The notes below the pieces were generated by a model. That model did not search any database, was not told the DNA's origin, and saw only the letters and a list, made by a program, of their open reading frames with translations. From an uncultured Brevundimonas sp. (GTDB lineage: Bacteria > Pseudomonadota > Alphaproteobacteria > Caulobacterales > Caulobacteraceae), in the NCBI RefSeq assembly GCF_947305955.1, contig NZ_CAMZFB010000005.1, positions 18,337 through 82,336 of the forward strand: a stretch of 64,000 nt of DNA, read 5' to 3'. Shown here one piece after another: positions 38,044 through 47,762 of this stretch. Made by a program: the position numbers and the translations under genes. Position 1 is the stretch's first letter, and each line of letters starts with the position of its first letter.

Positions 38044-38796
38044 TTAGGCTCCGGCGGTCTTTCTCATTTCGGAGACGGCCTGAACGAGGCGTTCCAGCTC
38101 GTGCGGCTTGGACAGGCGGTGGTCGCCGTCCTTGATGATGTCGAGGCGCACATCGCCGCCTTCATGCTTCTCCAACAGGGCCAGCTGCATGCGCCACGGC
38201 ACGCTCTCGTCCAGCTTGCCCTGCAGGATGTGGATCGGGGCGGGGATCAGGATCGGGTCGTCGAGCAGCAGCCAATCGCGGGCCTCGTCGAACATGTGCT
38301 TGGTCAGCTGATAGCTGCCGAGACCCGGATCGCTGATGGTGGCAATGCCGTCGCGCAGGATTTCCTGACGGATATGATCGGGCAGGTCCGGCCACATGAG
38401 GCGCTCGGTAAAGTCCTGTGCCGGATTCACCAGAACCATCCCCACCACGGCTTGCGGACGCGCCACTGCCGCCAGCAGCGACACCCAGCCGCCCATCGAA
38501 GAGCCGACCAGGATCACCGGACGGGACAGTTCGTCGATCAGGGCGATGCAGTCCTCGCGCCAGCGACCGATGCTGGCTTTCGTCCAGTCACCCGATGAAA
38601 CGCCATGGGCGAAATGGTCATAGCGGACATAGTTCCAGCCCTCGGCGCGGGCGGCCTCGTCCAGTGCCAGCGCCTTGGTGCCTTCCATATCCGAGCGGAA
38701 GCCGCCGACACAGATCACGACCGGACCCGAACCCTCGACCTGTTTATAGGCGATGGTTTCGCCATCGGGACGGGCAAAGGACTTGATCTGATCCAT
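38044..38796 (-). CDS. Alpha/beta hydrolase (ABHD10-like)
   Basis: 250 residues from the ATG at 38796, with GAGAGGAAGACC as ribosome site; the open frame to 39012 runs into the next gene on the other strand. Catalytic marks: nucleophile Ser100 in LVGSSMGGWVSLLAA, Asp in GKLDESVPW and His in KDGDHRLSK. The overall order (YVRYDHFAHGVSSGDW early, HILQGKLDE late) resembles ABHD10-type thioesterases/esterases. Cytosolic. Substrate unknown. Confidence 0.85.
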   Translation of the reverse strand: MDQIKSFARPDGETIAYKQVEGSGPVVICVGGFRSDMEGTKALALDEAARAEGWNYVRYDHFAHGVSSGDWTKASIGRWREDCIALIDELSRPVILVGSSMGGWVSLLAAVARPQAVVGMVLVNPAQDFTERLMWPDLPDHIRQEILRDGIATISDPGLGSYQLTKHMFDEARDWLLLDDPILIPAPIHILQGKLDESVPWRMQLALLEKHEGGDVRLDIIKDGDHRLSKPHELERLVQAVSEMRKTAGA

Positions 38797-38866
38797 GGTC
38801 TTCCTCTCGCGCTTGGGACCGAAAACGGGTAGCCATCCTCCAATAGCAAAGTGAAGGCCGATCCGC

Positions 38867-39841
38867 GTGTCCCAATCGCCCTCCCGCGCAAATCCGCGCG
38901 TCCTGTTCATTAGTCCGAACCGTATCGGCGACAGTGTCATCGCCATGGGCATCGTGCGCGAAATCGGGCGCCAGTGGCCGGGGGCGGATATCACGGTGGT
39001 GACGTCCGGCATGGCGTCGTCCTTCTATCGGGCCGCGCCGCAGGTGGTGAAGATCATCCCGATCAACAAGGAAAAGCGCGGCGGCCACTGGATCAAGCTG
39101 TGGAAGGCTGTGCGCGGCCAAAGCTGGGATGCGGTCATCGACACGCGCGGCTCGCTGACGGCCTATCTGCTGAAAGCCAAGAAGCGCATCGTCTATACGC
39201 GCAAGCTGGAAACCGGAGAGCCGAAGGTTGCGGTCATCACCCGCCTGATGTCGGCCCCGCACAGCCTCGAGCCGGAACTGTTCATCGACGAGCGCGCCCG
39301 TGCCGAGGCTGCTGCCGTCATCGACCCGCAACTGCATTCGGGCGCGGGTGAGGGACCGATCCTGGCCCTTGCCCCCATCGCCCACCAGAAGGGCAAGAGC
39401 TGGCCCGCCGACCGCTGGGCCGCTCTGGTCGCCAAGCTGAAGGCCGAGCCGCGCTTTGACGGCTGGCGCTTCATGCCCGTCGGTGGTCCGGGGGACCATC
39501 CGCCTGCCGCGCCCGCACTGGCCGAGGCCGGAGATCGCGGCATCGACTGCGTTGGCAAGACCGACATCATCGCCTCTGCCGCCGCCATCGACCGTGCGGC
39601 GCTTTTCGTCGGTAACGACAGCGGCCTGATGCACGTCTCGGCGGCCACCGGAACGCCGACGCTGGGCCTGTTCGGCCCGACCGAGTGGTGGCTGTACGGA
39701 CCGCGCGGGCCAAAGACCGCGACGGTGGCGTCCAACAATACGCGCGGCCAGTTCGCACCGATCGAAGACCTGAGCGTCGAGGCCGTATTCGACGCCACGA
39801 TCAAACTCTACGACACCTATTACGCCGGAGCTGCCAAGTGA
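38867..39841 (+). CDS. Family 9 glycosyltransferase (heptosyltransferase-like), copy 1
   Basis: 324 residues starting at a GTG (38867) with GAAGG about ten bases upstream. GT9 features: RVLFISPNRIGDSVIAMGIVREI at the N-terminus, the ADP-sugar-binding region with FVGNDSGLMHVSAATGTPTLGLFGPT, and GGPGDHP. The family transfers heptose (or a similar sugar) onto lipid A/core oligosaccharide at the inner membrane. Its TGA overlaps the GTG start of a close paralogue (GTGA), so the pair is translationally coupled. Confidence 0.88.
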   Translation: MSQSPSRANPRVLFISPNRIGDSVIAMGIVREIGRQWPGADITVVTSGMASSFYRAAPQVVKIIPINKEKRGGHWIKLWKAVRGQSWDAVIDTRGSLTAYLLKAKKRIVYTRKLETGEPKVAVITRLMSAPHSLEPELFIDERARAEAAAVIDPQLHSGAGEGPILALAPIAHQKGKSWPADRWAALVAKLKAEPRFDGWRFMPVGGPGDHPPAAPALAEAGDRGIDCVGKTDIIASAAAIDRAALFVGNDSGLMHVSAATGTPTLGLFGPTEWWLYGPRGPKTATVASNNTRGQFAPIEDLSVEAVFDATIKLYDTYYAGAAK

Positions 39842-40794
39842 CAGAGCGCCCGCAGGTCCTGTTCATCAGCGCCGACCGCATCGGTGATGCCATCATGTCC
39901 ATCGGCGCGATCCGGGAGATCGGACGCCAGATACCGGGTGCCGAGATTACGGTGGCGGTCGGCCCGACGGCGGCGGCTCTGTTCCGTGCCGCGCCCGGCG
40001 TGGTCAAGGTGATCCCGTGGAAGAAGCAGAAGCTCTCGGGCCACTGGCGCACGCTATGGCGTCAGACGGTTGGCACGAAATGGGCGATGGTCGCCGATGT
40101 GCGCGGATCGGCCATGAGCCTGTTCCTGCGTGCCAAGGAGCGCCGCCTTTACAGCCGCGCGCTGGAAAAGGGTGAGATGAAGGTCGTCACCTTCTCCAAC
40201 ATGATGAAGGCCAAACAGGTCGCCGAGCCAGAAATCTTTCTGGATGACACGGCCCGCGCCCGCGCCGATGGGATCATCGGCAGCAATCCGGCACCGATCA
40301 TCGCCTTTGCCCCCATTTCCACCGCCGAAGACCGCAGCTGGCCCAAGGACCGCTGGGCAGGCCTGATCAAAAAACTGATGGTCGAGCCGCGCTTTGACGG
40401 CTGGCGTTTCATGGTGGTCGGTGGTCCGGGCGATCACGATGCTGCCGCGCCGTCGCTGGCCGTGGCGGGTGATCGGGGCATCGACTTTGTCGGCAAGGGC
40501 GACATTCTGGCCTCGGCAGCCGCCCTTTCGCGCGCCAGCCTTTTTGTCGGCAATGACAGCGGACTGATGCACGTCTCGGCGGCGGCGGGCACGCCGACAC
40601 TGGGCCTTTTCGGTCCCAGCGAGTGGTGGCACAAGGCGCCGTGGGGACCCAAGGGCCGCGTGCTGGCAGCGGCGCCGGTGCGGGGCGAGTTCGCATCCAT
40701 TCTGAACCTGAGCGTCGATCAGGTGTGTGATGAAGTCCTCAAACTGCATGAAAGCTTTGCAGGAGCGGCCAAGGTCGCAACGACGGCGCCTTGA
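39838..40794 (+). CDS. Family 9 glycosyltransferase (heptosyltransferase-like), copy 2
   Basis: 318 residues from the GTG at 39838 that overlaps the stop of copy 1. It is strongly similar to copy 1 across its length (QVLFISADRIGDAIMSIGAIREIGRQ, RFDGWRFMVVGGPGDHDAAAPSLA, FVGNDSGLMHVSAAAGTPTLGLFGPSEWW), so this is a tandem duplication. Different acceptor steps in LPS core assembly are a reasonable guess, not shown. An alternative upstream start (39685) lies inside copy 1 and is rejected. Confidence 0.88.
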   Translation: MTERPQVLFISADRIGDAIMSIGAIREIGRQIPGAEITVAVGPTAAALFRAAPGVVKVIPWKKQKLSGHWRTLWRQTVGTKWAMVADVRGSAMSLFLRAKERRLYSRALEKGEMKVVTFSNMMKAKQVAEPEIFLDDTARARADGIIGSNPAPIIAFAPISTAEDRSWPKDRWAGLIKKLMVEPRFDGWRFMVVGGPGDHDAAAPSLAVAGDRGIDFVGKGDILASAAALSRASLFVGNDSGLMHVSAAAGTPTLGLFGPSEWWHKAPWGPKGRVLAAAPVRGEFASILNLSVDQVCDEVLKLHESFAGAAKVATTAP

Positions 40795-40892
40795 ATTTCC
40801 GGCCTTACATCGCCATATTCCCGCCGCTGGATGCCGTCGGGAAAGCGTGGCGGTGTCCAATACAGTTTTGACCACATAAGGAAACGACGCCC

Positions 40893-41426
40893 ATTCGCCG
40901 TCCAATGCAAGCGCCGCCCGTAAAGGACGGCCCGCCGATGAACCAAGATATCCGTGCACCGCGCGTTCTGCTGATTGACCAGAACGGCGAAAAGCAGGGT
41001 ATCATGCCGCTGTCCGCCGCACTCGAAGCGGCTGAAGAGGCTGGCCTCGATCTCGTTCAGATCGTGAACAATCCGGATGCGCCGGTTTGCAAAATCCTGG
41101 ACTACGGCAAGCATCGTTTCCAAGAGCAGAAGAAGAAGGCCGAGGCCCGCAAGCGCCAGAAGGTCGTCGAGCTCAAAGAAATCAAGCTGCGTCCGAACAT
41201 CGACACCCACGACTATGAAGTGAAGGCCAAGTCCATGCGCCGCTTCTTCGAAGAGGGCGACAAGGTGAAGGTCACCCTGCGCTTCCGCGGTCGTGAAATG
41301 GCACACCCGGACCTCGGCATGAAGCTGATGCATAAGGTGCAGGCCGACTTTGACGAAATCGCCAAGGTCGAGTTCGCACCGAAGATGGAAGGCCGTCAGA
41401 TGATCATGATCCTGGCCCCGCGCTAA
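40893..41426 (+). CDS. infC: Translation initiation factor IF-3, probable ATT start
   Basis: IF-3 binds the 30S subunit and checks the start codon. The frame starting at the rare codon ATT (40893) gives 177 residues beginning with I-R-R-P-M-Q, as in many alphaproteobacterial IF-3 proteins, and has AAGGA ten bases upstream. The first ATG is at 40905 (173 residues). An AUU start is the known device by which E. coli infC represses itself, so I prefer it. Body: [59 protein letters not shown]. rpmI and rplT follow. Confidence 0.9.
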   Translation: MRRPMQAPPVKDGPPMNQDIRAPRVLLIDQNGEKQGIMPLSAALEAAEEAGLDLVQIVNNPDAPVCKILDYGKHRFQEQKKKAEARKRQKVVELKEIKLRPNIDTHDYEVKAKSMRRFFEEGDKVKVTLRFRGREMAHPDLGMKLMHKVQADFDEIAKVEFAPKMEGRQMIMILAPR

Positions 41427-41463
41427 GGATATCGATCATCCGGACTTTCCGACCGGAATACCG

Positions 41464-41494
41464 ACGCCCCGTGACCTTGGTCGCGGGGCGTTTG
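41464..41494 (+). terminator. Hairpin with short T-run between infC and rpmI
   Basis: ACGCCCCG (41464-41471) pairs with CGGGGCGT (41484-41491), extended by GACC/GGTC, then TTTG. The T-run is short, so it may only partly stop transcription and let rpmI-rplT be tuned separately. Confidence 0.6.
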
Positions 41495-41667
41495 TGTATC
41501 TTGGGGGCGGCCAAGCCCTTGCTTTTTGGGCGCGGGCGGCTTAGAACCCGCGCCTTCGTATCTACGGATCGCCGGGCGAATAGGCATTGCCTGGGCGGTT
41601 CTGAAACGGACGCTACTGGATTTCTTTCGGGAATGACGGGGCGGACACTCAATCAGAGAGAGTTAAA

Positions 41668-41865
41668 ATGCCGAAGCTGAAGACGAAGTCGGGCGCCAAG
41701 AAGCGCTTCAAATTCACTGCATCGGGCAAGGTCAAGGCCGGCGTTGCTGGCAAGCGCCACCGCCTGATCAGCCACAACTCGAAGTACATCCGCCAAAACC
41801 GCGGCACTTCGGTCATGGCTGACGCCGACGCCAAGAAGATCAAGTCCTACATGCCGTACGCCTAA
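41668..41865 (+). CDS. rpmI: 50S ribosomal protein L35
   Basis: 65 residues, the family's normal length, very basic ([20 protein letters not shown]...[11 protein letters not shown]). The start is preceded by AGAGAGAG. It lies in the conserved infC-rpmI-rplT order. The 176 bases upstream hold a strong hairpin, GGCGCGGG/CCCGCGCC (41529-41554), that could be part of a leader bound by L20; that role is inference. Confidence 0.97.
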   Translation: MPKLKTKSGAKKRFKFTASGKVKAGVAGKRHRLISHNSKYIRQNRGTSVMADADAKKIKSYMPYA

Positions 41866-41971
41866 GGCGCGGCTGACTTAATCTCCCCAAGCACTGAATT
41901 TGAATTTGTGTCCCTCAAGCAGTTTGTCGCCGCGCGACAAACGATAGGGCCCCCCCAAAAGGGAAAACAAC

Positions 41972-42325
41972 ATGGCTCGCGTTACCCGGGGCGTTACGTC
42001 CCACGCCAAGCACAAGAAGGTCCTGAAGCAAGCCAAGGGCTTCTACGGCCGCCGCAAGAATACCATCCGCGCCGCCAAGGCTGCTGTTGACCGTGCCGGT
42101 CAGTACGCCTACCGCGACCGCCGCAACAAGAAGCGCAACTTCCGCGCCCTGTGGATCCAGCGCATCAACGCTGCTGCCCGCGCTGAAGGCTTCACCTACT
42201 CGCAGTTCATCCACGGCCTCGACAAGGCTGGCATCGTTCTGGACCGTAAGGTTCTGGCTGCCATCGCCGCTGACGAAGCTGGCTTCAAGGCAATCGCCGA
42301 GAAGGTCCGCGCTGCTCTGGCCTAA
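41972..42325 (+). CDS. rplT: 50S ribosomal protein L20
   Basis: 117 residues ([30 protein letters not shown]), the standard length. The N-terminal basic helix binds 23S rRNA early in 50S assembly; the C-terminal domain ([18 protein letters not shown]) is the part known to repress its own operon in other bacteria. A strong terminator follows before pheS. Confidence 0.98.
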   Translation: MARVTRGVTSHAKHKKVLKQAKGFYGRRKNTIRAAKAAVDRAGQYAYRDRRNKKRNFRALWIQRINAAARAEGFTYSQFIHGLDKAGIVLDRKVLAAIAADEAGFKAIAEKVRAALA

Positions 42326-42363
42326 GTCTTTGGCCTAAGAGAAAGCACGATCTGCTTAAAAAG

Positions 42364-42395
42364 CGCCCGCTCCGGTCAACGGGGCGGGCGTTTTT
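42364..42395 (+). terminator. Terminator after rplT
   Basis: CGCCCGC (42364-42370) pairs with GCGGGCG (42384-42390), preceded by AAAAAG and followed by TTTTT. Confidence 0.88.
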
Positions 42396-42465
42396 GCATT
42401 CTGGCCCCTGCACCGTCTGCTAAGAGGGTGACGAACGGGCCACGGCCCGATAAAGCACAGCGCAA

Positions 42466-43542
42466 ATGACTGATCTCGTCCAACTCGAAACCGAAATCAC
42501 CCAAGCCATCGGCGCGGCAGAGACTGTCGCGGCCCTTGAAGAGGTGCGCGTTGGCGCCCTCGGCAAGTCCGGCTCGATCTCCCTCCTGCTGAAAGGCATG
42601 GGCCAGCTGAGCCCCGACGAGCGCCGCGAGCGCGGTCCGGTGCTGAACGGCCTCCGCGACCGTGTGACCACGGCGCTGAATGCCAAGAAGGCCGAACTGG
42701 AAGCGGCGGAACTGAACGCCCGCCTGCTGGCCGAGCGCGTCGATCTGACCCTGCCTTCGCGTCCGCGTCGCAAGGGCGGCGTCCACCCGACCATGCAGGT
42801 CATGGACGAGATGATCGCCATCTTCGCCGAGATGGGCTTTGCCGTCGCCGAAGGTCCCGACATTGAGGACGACTTCCACAACTTCACCGCGCTGAACTTC
42901 CCGCCGAAGCACCCCGCGCGTGAGATGCACGACACCTTCTTCCTGAAGCCGGACGCCGAGACGGGCGAGCGCAAGGTTCTGCGTACCCACACCTCGCCGG
43001 TTCAGGTGCGTACGATGATGTCGCAAAAGCCGCCGATCCGTATCATCGCGCCGGGCCGCACCTTCCGTAAGGACTCCGATGCGACCCACACCCCGATGTT
43101 CCACCAGATCGAAGGTCTGGTGATCGACCGCGACATCAACATGGGCCACCTCAAGACCACGCTTGAGACCTTCATGGCCCGCTTCTTCGAGCTGGACGAC
43201 GTGCAGGCCCGCTTCCGCCCGCACCACTTCCCGTTCACCGAGCCGTCGGCTGAAATGGACATCCGCTGCGACCGTTCGGGTGGCAAGCTGGTGCTGAACA
43301 CCGGCGAGGACTGGCTGGAAATTCTGGGCTGCGGCATGGTTCACCCGAACGTGCTGACCGCCTGCGGCCTCGATCCGAACGAGTATCAGGGCTTTGCCTT
43401 CGGTATGGGCGTGGACCGTCTGGCCATGCTGAAATACGGCGTGCCGGACCTGCGTCCGATGTTCGAAGCGGATACCCGCTGGCTGGCCCACTACGGCTTC
43501 TCGGCCTTCCAGGCCCCCAACCCGGCCTCGGGCCTGAGCTGA
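42466..43542 (+). CDS. pheS: Phenylalanine--tRNA ligase, alpha subunit
   Basis: Catalytic subunit of the class II (alpha-beta)2 PheRS, 358 residues. An N-terminal coiled coil (about 1-90) precedes the catalytic domain with motif 2 ([21 protein letters not shown]) and motif 3 ([17 protein letters not shown]). It starts after the rplT terminator, and a small unknown gene follows 11 bases after its stop. Confidence 0.97.
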   Translation: MTDLVQLETEITQAIGAAETVAALEEVRVGALGKSGSISLLLKGMGQLSPDERRERGPVLNGLRDRVTTALNAKKAELEAAELNARLLAERVDLTLPSRPRRKGGVHPTMQVMDEMIAIFAEMGFAVAEGPDIEDDFHNFTALNFPPKHPAREMHDTFFLKPDAETGERKVLRTHTSPVQVRTMMSQKPPIRIIAPGRTFRKDSDATHTPMFHQIEGLVIDRDINMGHLKTTLETFMARFFELDDVQARFRPHHFPFTEPSAEMDIRCDRSGGKLVLNTGEDWLEILGCGMVHPNVLTACGLDPNEYQGFAFGMGVDRLAMLKYGVPDLRPMFEADTRWLAHYGFSAFQAPNPASGLS

Positions 43543-43553
43543 GGCACACAGTT

Positions 43554-43943
43554 ATGACTGACAATACAGACATCACCATCCCCGCCGTCGGCGAGGGCCC
43601 CGAGTACGAAAAGATCAATATCTGGCTGCCGGCTCTGGCGCTGGAAGCGGCCCGTCGCGGCACCGCTGTGATCGAGGGCAAGACCTTCCGCAACTGCCTG
43701 ATCGAAGGTCCGGCTGTGCTGCTGCCTATCGGTGCGTGCAATTTTGACGGCTGCAACATGGGTGACGCCCAGGGCGACATCCGCAACCTGCTGCTGCAAC
43801 CGCTCGGCCCGCAGAAGGTGACCGGCACCGTGGCCTTCAAGGACTGCCAGTTCATCAACTGCCAATTCCTGCGCGTCGGTTTCACCGGCTCGCCCGACTT
43901 CCTCGAGCAGATCCAGCAGGTCCTGACCGGAGGGGCCCAGTAA
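43554..43943 (+). CDS. Unknown 129-residue protein inside the pheS-pheT operon
   Basis: 129 residues, no signal peptide or membrane segment. The middle and end repeat a cysteine/asparagine pattern ([34 protein letters not shown]) that looks like a short right-handed beta-helix, similar to pentapeptide-type solenoids. The start [15 protein letters not shown] has no targeting signal. Its TAA overlaps the pheT ATG by one base (TAATG), so it is translated together with PheRS. I do not know a function; an accessory role for the synthetase is possible but only from position. Confidence 0.8.
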   Translation: MTDNTDITIPAVGEGPEYEKINIWLPALALEAARRGTAVIEGKTFRNCLIEGPAVLLPIGACNFDGCNMGDAQGDIRNLLLQPLGPQKVTGTVAFKDCQFINCQFLRVGFTGSPDFLEQIQQVLTGGAQ

Positions 43944-46333
43944 TGAAATTCACCCTTTCGTGGCTCAAGGACCACCTCGACACCACGGCGGATGTGAACG
44001 CCGTGTCCGAGGCCATGACCATGGCCGGTCTGGAAGTCGAAGAGGTCGCTGATCCGGTCTCGAAACTGGCTCCGTTTAGCGTGGCCAAGATCGTCTCGGC
44101 CGAGCGTCACCCCAACGCCGACCGCCTTCAGGTCTGTCAGGTCGACACCGTCGATGGCCGCAAGGAAATCGTCTGCGGTGCGCCGAACGCCCGTCCGGGC
44201 CTGACCACCATCTATGCGCCGATCGGGGCCTATGTGCCGGGTCTGGACGTGACGCTGGTTGAAAAGCCGGTGCGCGGCATCGTCTCCAACGGCATGCTCT
44301 GCTCGGGCGGCGAACTGGAACTGCCGGACCAGAATGACGGTATTCTGGAGCTGTCGGACGATCTGGCTGTCGGTACTTCCGCGGCCGAGGTGTTCGGCCT
44401 CGAGCCGGTCATCGACTTTGAAGTTACCCCGAACCGCCCCGACTGGTTGGGTGTCGCTGGCATCGCCCGCGATCTAGCTGCTGCCGGTGTCGGCACGCTC
44501 AAGACGCCCGCCATCGAGCCTGTGGCAGGCAAGGGTGCGCCTAGCATCAGCGTGCGTATCGATGCGCCGGAACTGTGCCCGACCTTTGCCGGTCGTGTGA
44601 TCCGTGGCGTGAAGAACGGCCCGTCGCCGAAGTGGCTTCAGGATCGCCTGACCGCCATCGGCCTGCGCCCGATCAATGCGCTGGTGGATATCACCAACCT
44701 GATCTCCTACGACCGTGCGCGCCCGCTGCACGTCTACGACATCTCCAAGCTGGAAGGCGCGGAAATCGTCGTGCGCGGCGGCCAAGAGGGCGACAGCCTG
44801 CTGGCGCTGGACGGCAAGGAATACGCCCCGCAAGCCGCTGACTGCGTGATCGCCGACAACGGCGGCGCGCGCGCCATCGGCCTTGGCGGCGTGATGGGCG
44901 GCGAGAGCACCGGCTGCTCGGACGAGACGGTCGATGTCTTCGTCGAAAGCGCATGGTTCGAGCCGATCGTGATCGCCCAGACGGGCCGTTCTCTGGGCAT
45001 CAGCTCCGACGCCCAATACCGTTTCGCGCGCGGCGTCGACACCCACTCGGTCGTTCCGGGTCTGGAACTGGCGACCAAGCTGATCCTCGACCTGTGCGGC
45101 GGCGAGCCGTCGGACATCGTGGTGGCGGGTGAGGCTCCGGCCGCACCGCAGGGCTTTGCCTTTGATCCGGCCTTTGTGAAGCGCCTGTCGGGCATGGATC
45201 TGAGCGAGGACCGCATTGCAGAAATCCTGACCGCTCTCGACTTCAAGGTCGAGCGTGGCAGCCCGTGGATCGTCACCCCGCCGACCGCGCGCCGTGACGC
45301 TCATGGTCCGGCCGATCTGGTGGAAGAGGTTGCCCGCATCGAAGGCTTTGCCTCGCTGCCGTCGATCCCGCTGCCGTTTGTGGCACCGCCTGCCGGTGGC
45401 ATCCTCAGCGCCCGTCAGGCCCGCGTCCGCACCGCCCGTCGCGCCCTGGCGTCGATGGGCTATGCCGAGGCTGTGACCTGGTCCTTCACCAAACAGTCGA
45501 TCGCCACCCTGTTCGGCGGCGGTGACGACAAGCTGGTGCTGGAAAACCCGATTGCGTCGGACCTCGACTGCATGCGCCCGTCGGCCCTGCCGAACCTCAT
45601 TCAGGCCGCCGCCCGCAACGCCGCCCGTGGTCACGCGGACGCCGCCCTGTTCGAAATCGGCCCGATCTATCTCGGCGATGGTCCCAAGGACCAGCGCACG
45701 GTTATCGCCGGTCTGGTCGCCCCGCACGCCGACCGTCACTGGCAGGGTGCGGGCGATGATGCGCTGTTCACTCTCAAGGGTGACCTGATCGAGCTGCTGG
45801 AACTGATCGGTGCGCCGGTCGGCTCCCTGCAACTGGTTCAGGGTCAGAACCGTGAGTGGTGGCATCCGGGTCGTTCGGCCCGTCTGCAACTGGGTCCCAA
45901 GAACATCATCGTCGAGTTCGGTGCCCTGCACCCGTCGGTGCTGAAGACGCTGGATGCCGATGGTCCGATGCTGGCCTTCGAAATCATCCTCGACAACGTG
46001 CCGGAGCCCAAGGGCAAGGGCGGCAAGGCCCGTGGTGCGGCCAATCTGTCGAACCTGATGCCGCTGACCCGCGACTTCGCCTTTGTGGTGGACGAGGACA
46101 AGGCGGTCGGCGATCTGGTCCGCGCGGTATCGGGTGCCGACAAGGCGCTGATCACCGATGTGCGCGTGTTCGACGTCTATCGCGGCAAGGGCGTGCCGGA
46201 AGGCCAGAAGTCAATCGCACTGGAGGTCGAACTCCAGCCGCGTGAAGCCACTCTGACCGACGCGGAGATCGAGGCTGTCATGTCCAAGATCGTCGCCGCC
46301 GCCACCAAGGCCGGCGCGGTCCTGCGGAGCTGA
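43943..46333 (+). CDS. pheT: Phenylalanine--tRNA ligase, beta subunit
   Basis: 796 residues, normal for PheT. N-terminal tRNA-binding OB domain ([20 protein letters not shown]), B3/B4 editing region ([31 protein letters not shown]), B5 and the inactive synthetase-like core, and the C-terminal anticodon-binding FDX-ACB domain ([20 protein letters not shown]...VFDVYRGKG). Coupled to the preceding small gene by TAATG. Confidence 0.97.
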   Translation: MKFTLSWLKDHLDTTADVNAVSEAMTMAGLEVEEVADPVSKLAPFSVAKIVSAERHPNADRLQVCQVDTVDGRKEIVCGAPNARPGLTTIYAPIGAYVPGLDVTLVEKPVRGIVSNGMLCSGGELELPDQNDGILELSDDLAVGTSAAEVFGLEPVIDFEVTPNRPDWLGVAGIARDLAAAGVGTLKTPAIEPVAGKGAPSISVRIDAPELCPTFAGRVIRGVKNGPSPKWLQDRLTAIGLRPINALVDITNLISYDRARPLHVYDISKLEGAEIVVRGGQEGDSLLALDGKEYAPQAADCVIADNGGARAIGLGGVMGGESTGCSDETVDVFVESAWFEPIVIAQTGRSLGISSDAQYRFARGVDTHSVVPGLELATKLILDLCGGEPSDIVVAGEAPAAPQGFAFDPAFVKRLSGMDLSEDRIAEILTALDFKVERGSPWIVTPPTARRDAHGPADLVEEVARIEGFASLPSIPLPFVAPPAGGILSARQARVRTARRALASMGYAEAVTWSFTKQSIATLFGGGDDKLVLENPIASDLDCMRPSALPNLIQAAARNAARGHADAALFEIGPIYLGDGPKDQRTVIAGLVAPHADRHWQGAGDDALFTLKGDLIELLELIGAPVGSLQLVQGQNREWWHPGRSARLQLGPKNIIVEFGALHPSVLKTLDADGPMLAFEIILDNVPEPKGKGGKARGAANLSNLMPLTRDFAFVVDEDKAVGDLVRAVSGADKALITDVRVFDVYRGKGVPEGQKSIALEVELQPREATLTDAEIEAVMSKIVAAATKAGAVLRS

Positions 46334-46339
46334 TAACGG

Positions 46340-46891
46340 ATGGCTGAGAAGAAACCGTGGGCGGAGACGGCGTTTGAGCGGAACCTGTTCCGTGCGCGCT
46401 GGTTGATGGCCCCCTTCTATCTGGGTCTGGTTCTGGCCCTGCTGATGCTGCTGTCGGTCTTTGTGCAGGAAGTGGTCCACTTCCTGCCGCAGGCCTTTGT
46501 CTTTGGCGAAGGCCATATGACGGCGGACACGGCGATCCTCGCCATCCTCAGCCTTGTTGACCTGTCGCTGGCGGGCAATCTGCTGCTGATCGTCATCTAT
46601 TCCGGCTACGAGAACTTCGTCTCCAAGCTGGATCTGGACGAGAACCACGTGGACCGCCCACCGTGGATGGGCACGGTGGACTTCTCGGGCCTGAAGATGA
46701 AGCTGATCGCCTCCATCGTGGCGATCTCGGCCATCTCCCTGCTCAAGGCTTTCATGAACCTCGGCAAGCCGGGCTATGACATCGATCAGGCCTCGCTGAT
46801 GTGGGGCGTGATCATCCACCTGACGTTCGTGACGTCCGGTGTGCTGCTGGCGCTGATGGACTGGGTCGCGTCCAAGACCGACAAACACTGA
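46340..46891 (+). CDS. TIGR00645/UPF0114 family membrane protein
   Basis: 183 residues with four membrane segments (LMAPFYLGLVLALLMLLSVFV, ILAILSLVDLSLAGNLLLIVIY, LIASIVAISAISLLKAF, VIIHLTFVTSGVLLALMDW). The signatures YSGYENFVSKLD and the charged N-terminus (ERNLFRARW) fit the YqhA/TIGR00645 family, whose function is unknown. It starts six bases after pheT, so it is likely on the same transcript, and a terminator follows. Confidence 0.88.
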   Translation: MAEKKPWAETAFERNLFRARWLMAPFYLGLVLALLMLLSVFVQEVVHFLPQAFVFGEGHMTADTAILAILSLVDLSLAGNLLLIVIYSGYENFVSKLDLDENHVDRPPWMGTVDFSGLKMKLIASIVAISAISLLKAFMNLGKPGYDIDQASLMWGVIIHLTFVTSGVLLALMDWVASKTDKH

Positions 46892-46917
46892 TCCATCAGG
46901 ACAGCAAAAAAGTTCAA

Positions 46918-46948
46918 GGGCGCAGGGCTTCGGCTTTGCGCCCTTTTT
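46918..46948 (+). terminator. Terminator after the TIGR00645 gene
   Basis: GGGCGCA (46918-46924) pairs with TGCGCCC (46937-46943), with an inner GC(TTCG)GC, followed by TTTTTC. Confidence 0.9.
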
Positions 46949-47086
46949 CTTGGGTTTGAGGGGTCGAAAACTGCGATTGCAATGATTGGTTAACCCTAAA
47001 GCCCCAAGTCTGCCGCAAAAGGCCGTGACGGTAGTCGCTAGCCCGAAATGTCGGGCGACCGTTATGCCCGATGGAGTTTTGACGAC

Positions 47087-47710
47087 ATGCACCGCCGCCA
47101 ATTGATCCGTACCAGCGTGGGTCTTGCTGCTGCCAGTGCCCTGCCCGTAGGCCTTGGTGCCTGCGCTACGCGTGGTGAGGCTGCCAATCCGAACTATCCG
47201 ATTGCTTCGGACCAGACGGCCAAGGCCTATACCTTCGACGAACTGGTCGCGGCAGGTTCGCGTGAACTGGGCATTGCCTCCGAAGCCATCGGCGGCGCCA
47301 TCGAGCGCATCTTCGCCGATCAGGGCGACGCCCCGACCGCCTATATCGCGGGCGAGGAAGCCGCCGGTGCCGTGGTGGCCGGTCTGCGCTATGGCCGTGG
47401 TGCCCTGCACATGAAGGACATGTCGGCCTCGCGCGAAGTCTTCTGGCAAGGCGCGTCGATCGGTTGGGACTGGGGTGGCAACGCCAGCCGCGTCTTCACC
47501 CTCGTCTACGGCCTCTATCACCCCGACATGCTTTACCGCCGCTATCCGGGCGTTGAAGGCTCGGCCTATGCCGTGGCCGGTCTGGGCGTGAACTACCAGC
47601 GCGCCGACGGCATTGTGCTGGCTCCGGTCCGTACCGGCGTCGGCCTGCGTCTGGGGGCCAATGTCGGCACCATGAGCTACAGCCGCCAGCGCAACATCCT
47701 GCCGTTCTAA
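47087..47710 (+). CDS. eipA: EipA-like envelope protein (DUF1134), probable lipoprotein
   Basis: 207 residues from the ATG at 47087 (GGAG ten bases upstream); an ATG at 47048 would add 13 residues. The start MHRRQLIRTSVGLAAAS...LGAC is a signal peptide ending in a lipobox (Leu-Gly-Ala-Cys), with paired arginines that could route it through Tat. The mature domain has DUF1134 marks (YTFDELVAAGSRELGIASEAIG, GEEAAGAVVAGLRYGRG, GASIGWDWGGNASRVFTLVYGL). In Brucella the family member EipA is a periplasmic beta-barrel needed for envelope integrity and activated by CtrA. Lipid anchoring here is a difference from that protein. Confidence 0.85.
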   Translation: MHRRQLIRTSVGLAAASALPVGLGACATRGEAANPNYPIASDQTAKAYTFDELVAAGSRELGIASEAIGGAIERIFADQGDAPTAYIAGEEAAGAVVAGLRYGRGALHMKDMSASREVFWQGASIGWDWGGNASRVFTLVYGLYHPDMLYRRYPGVEGSAYAVAGLGVNYQRADGIVLAPVRTGVGLRLGANVGTMSYSRQRNILPF

Positions 47711-47735
47711 GCAGGGCGTTCAGCCAAAGATCAAA

Positions 47736-47762
47736 GGCCGGAGCAGTTGCTCCGGCCTTTTT
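47736..47762. terminator. Bidirectional terminator between eipA and the SDR gene
   Basis: GGCCGGAGC (47736-47744) pairs exactly with GCTCCGGCC (47749-47757), with AAA on the left and TTTTT on the right, between convergent genes. Confidence 0.9.

Noticed and set aside
38796..39012. N-terminal extension of the leftward hydrolase to 39012
   Set aside because: It would overlap the divergent glycosyltransferase start; the ATG at 38796 has a strong ribosome site.
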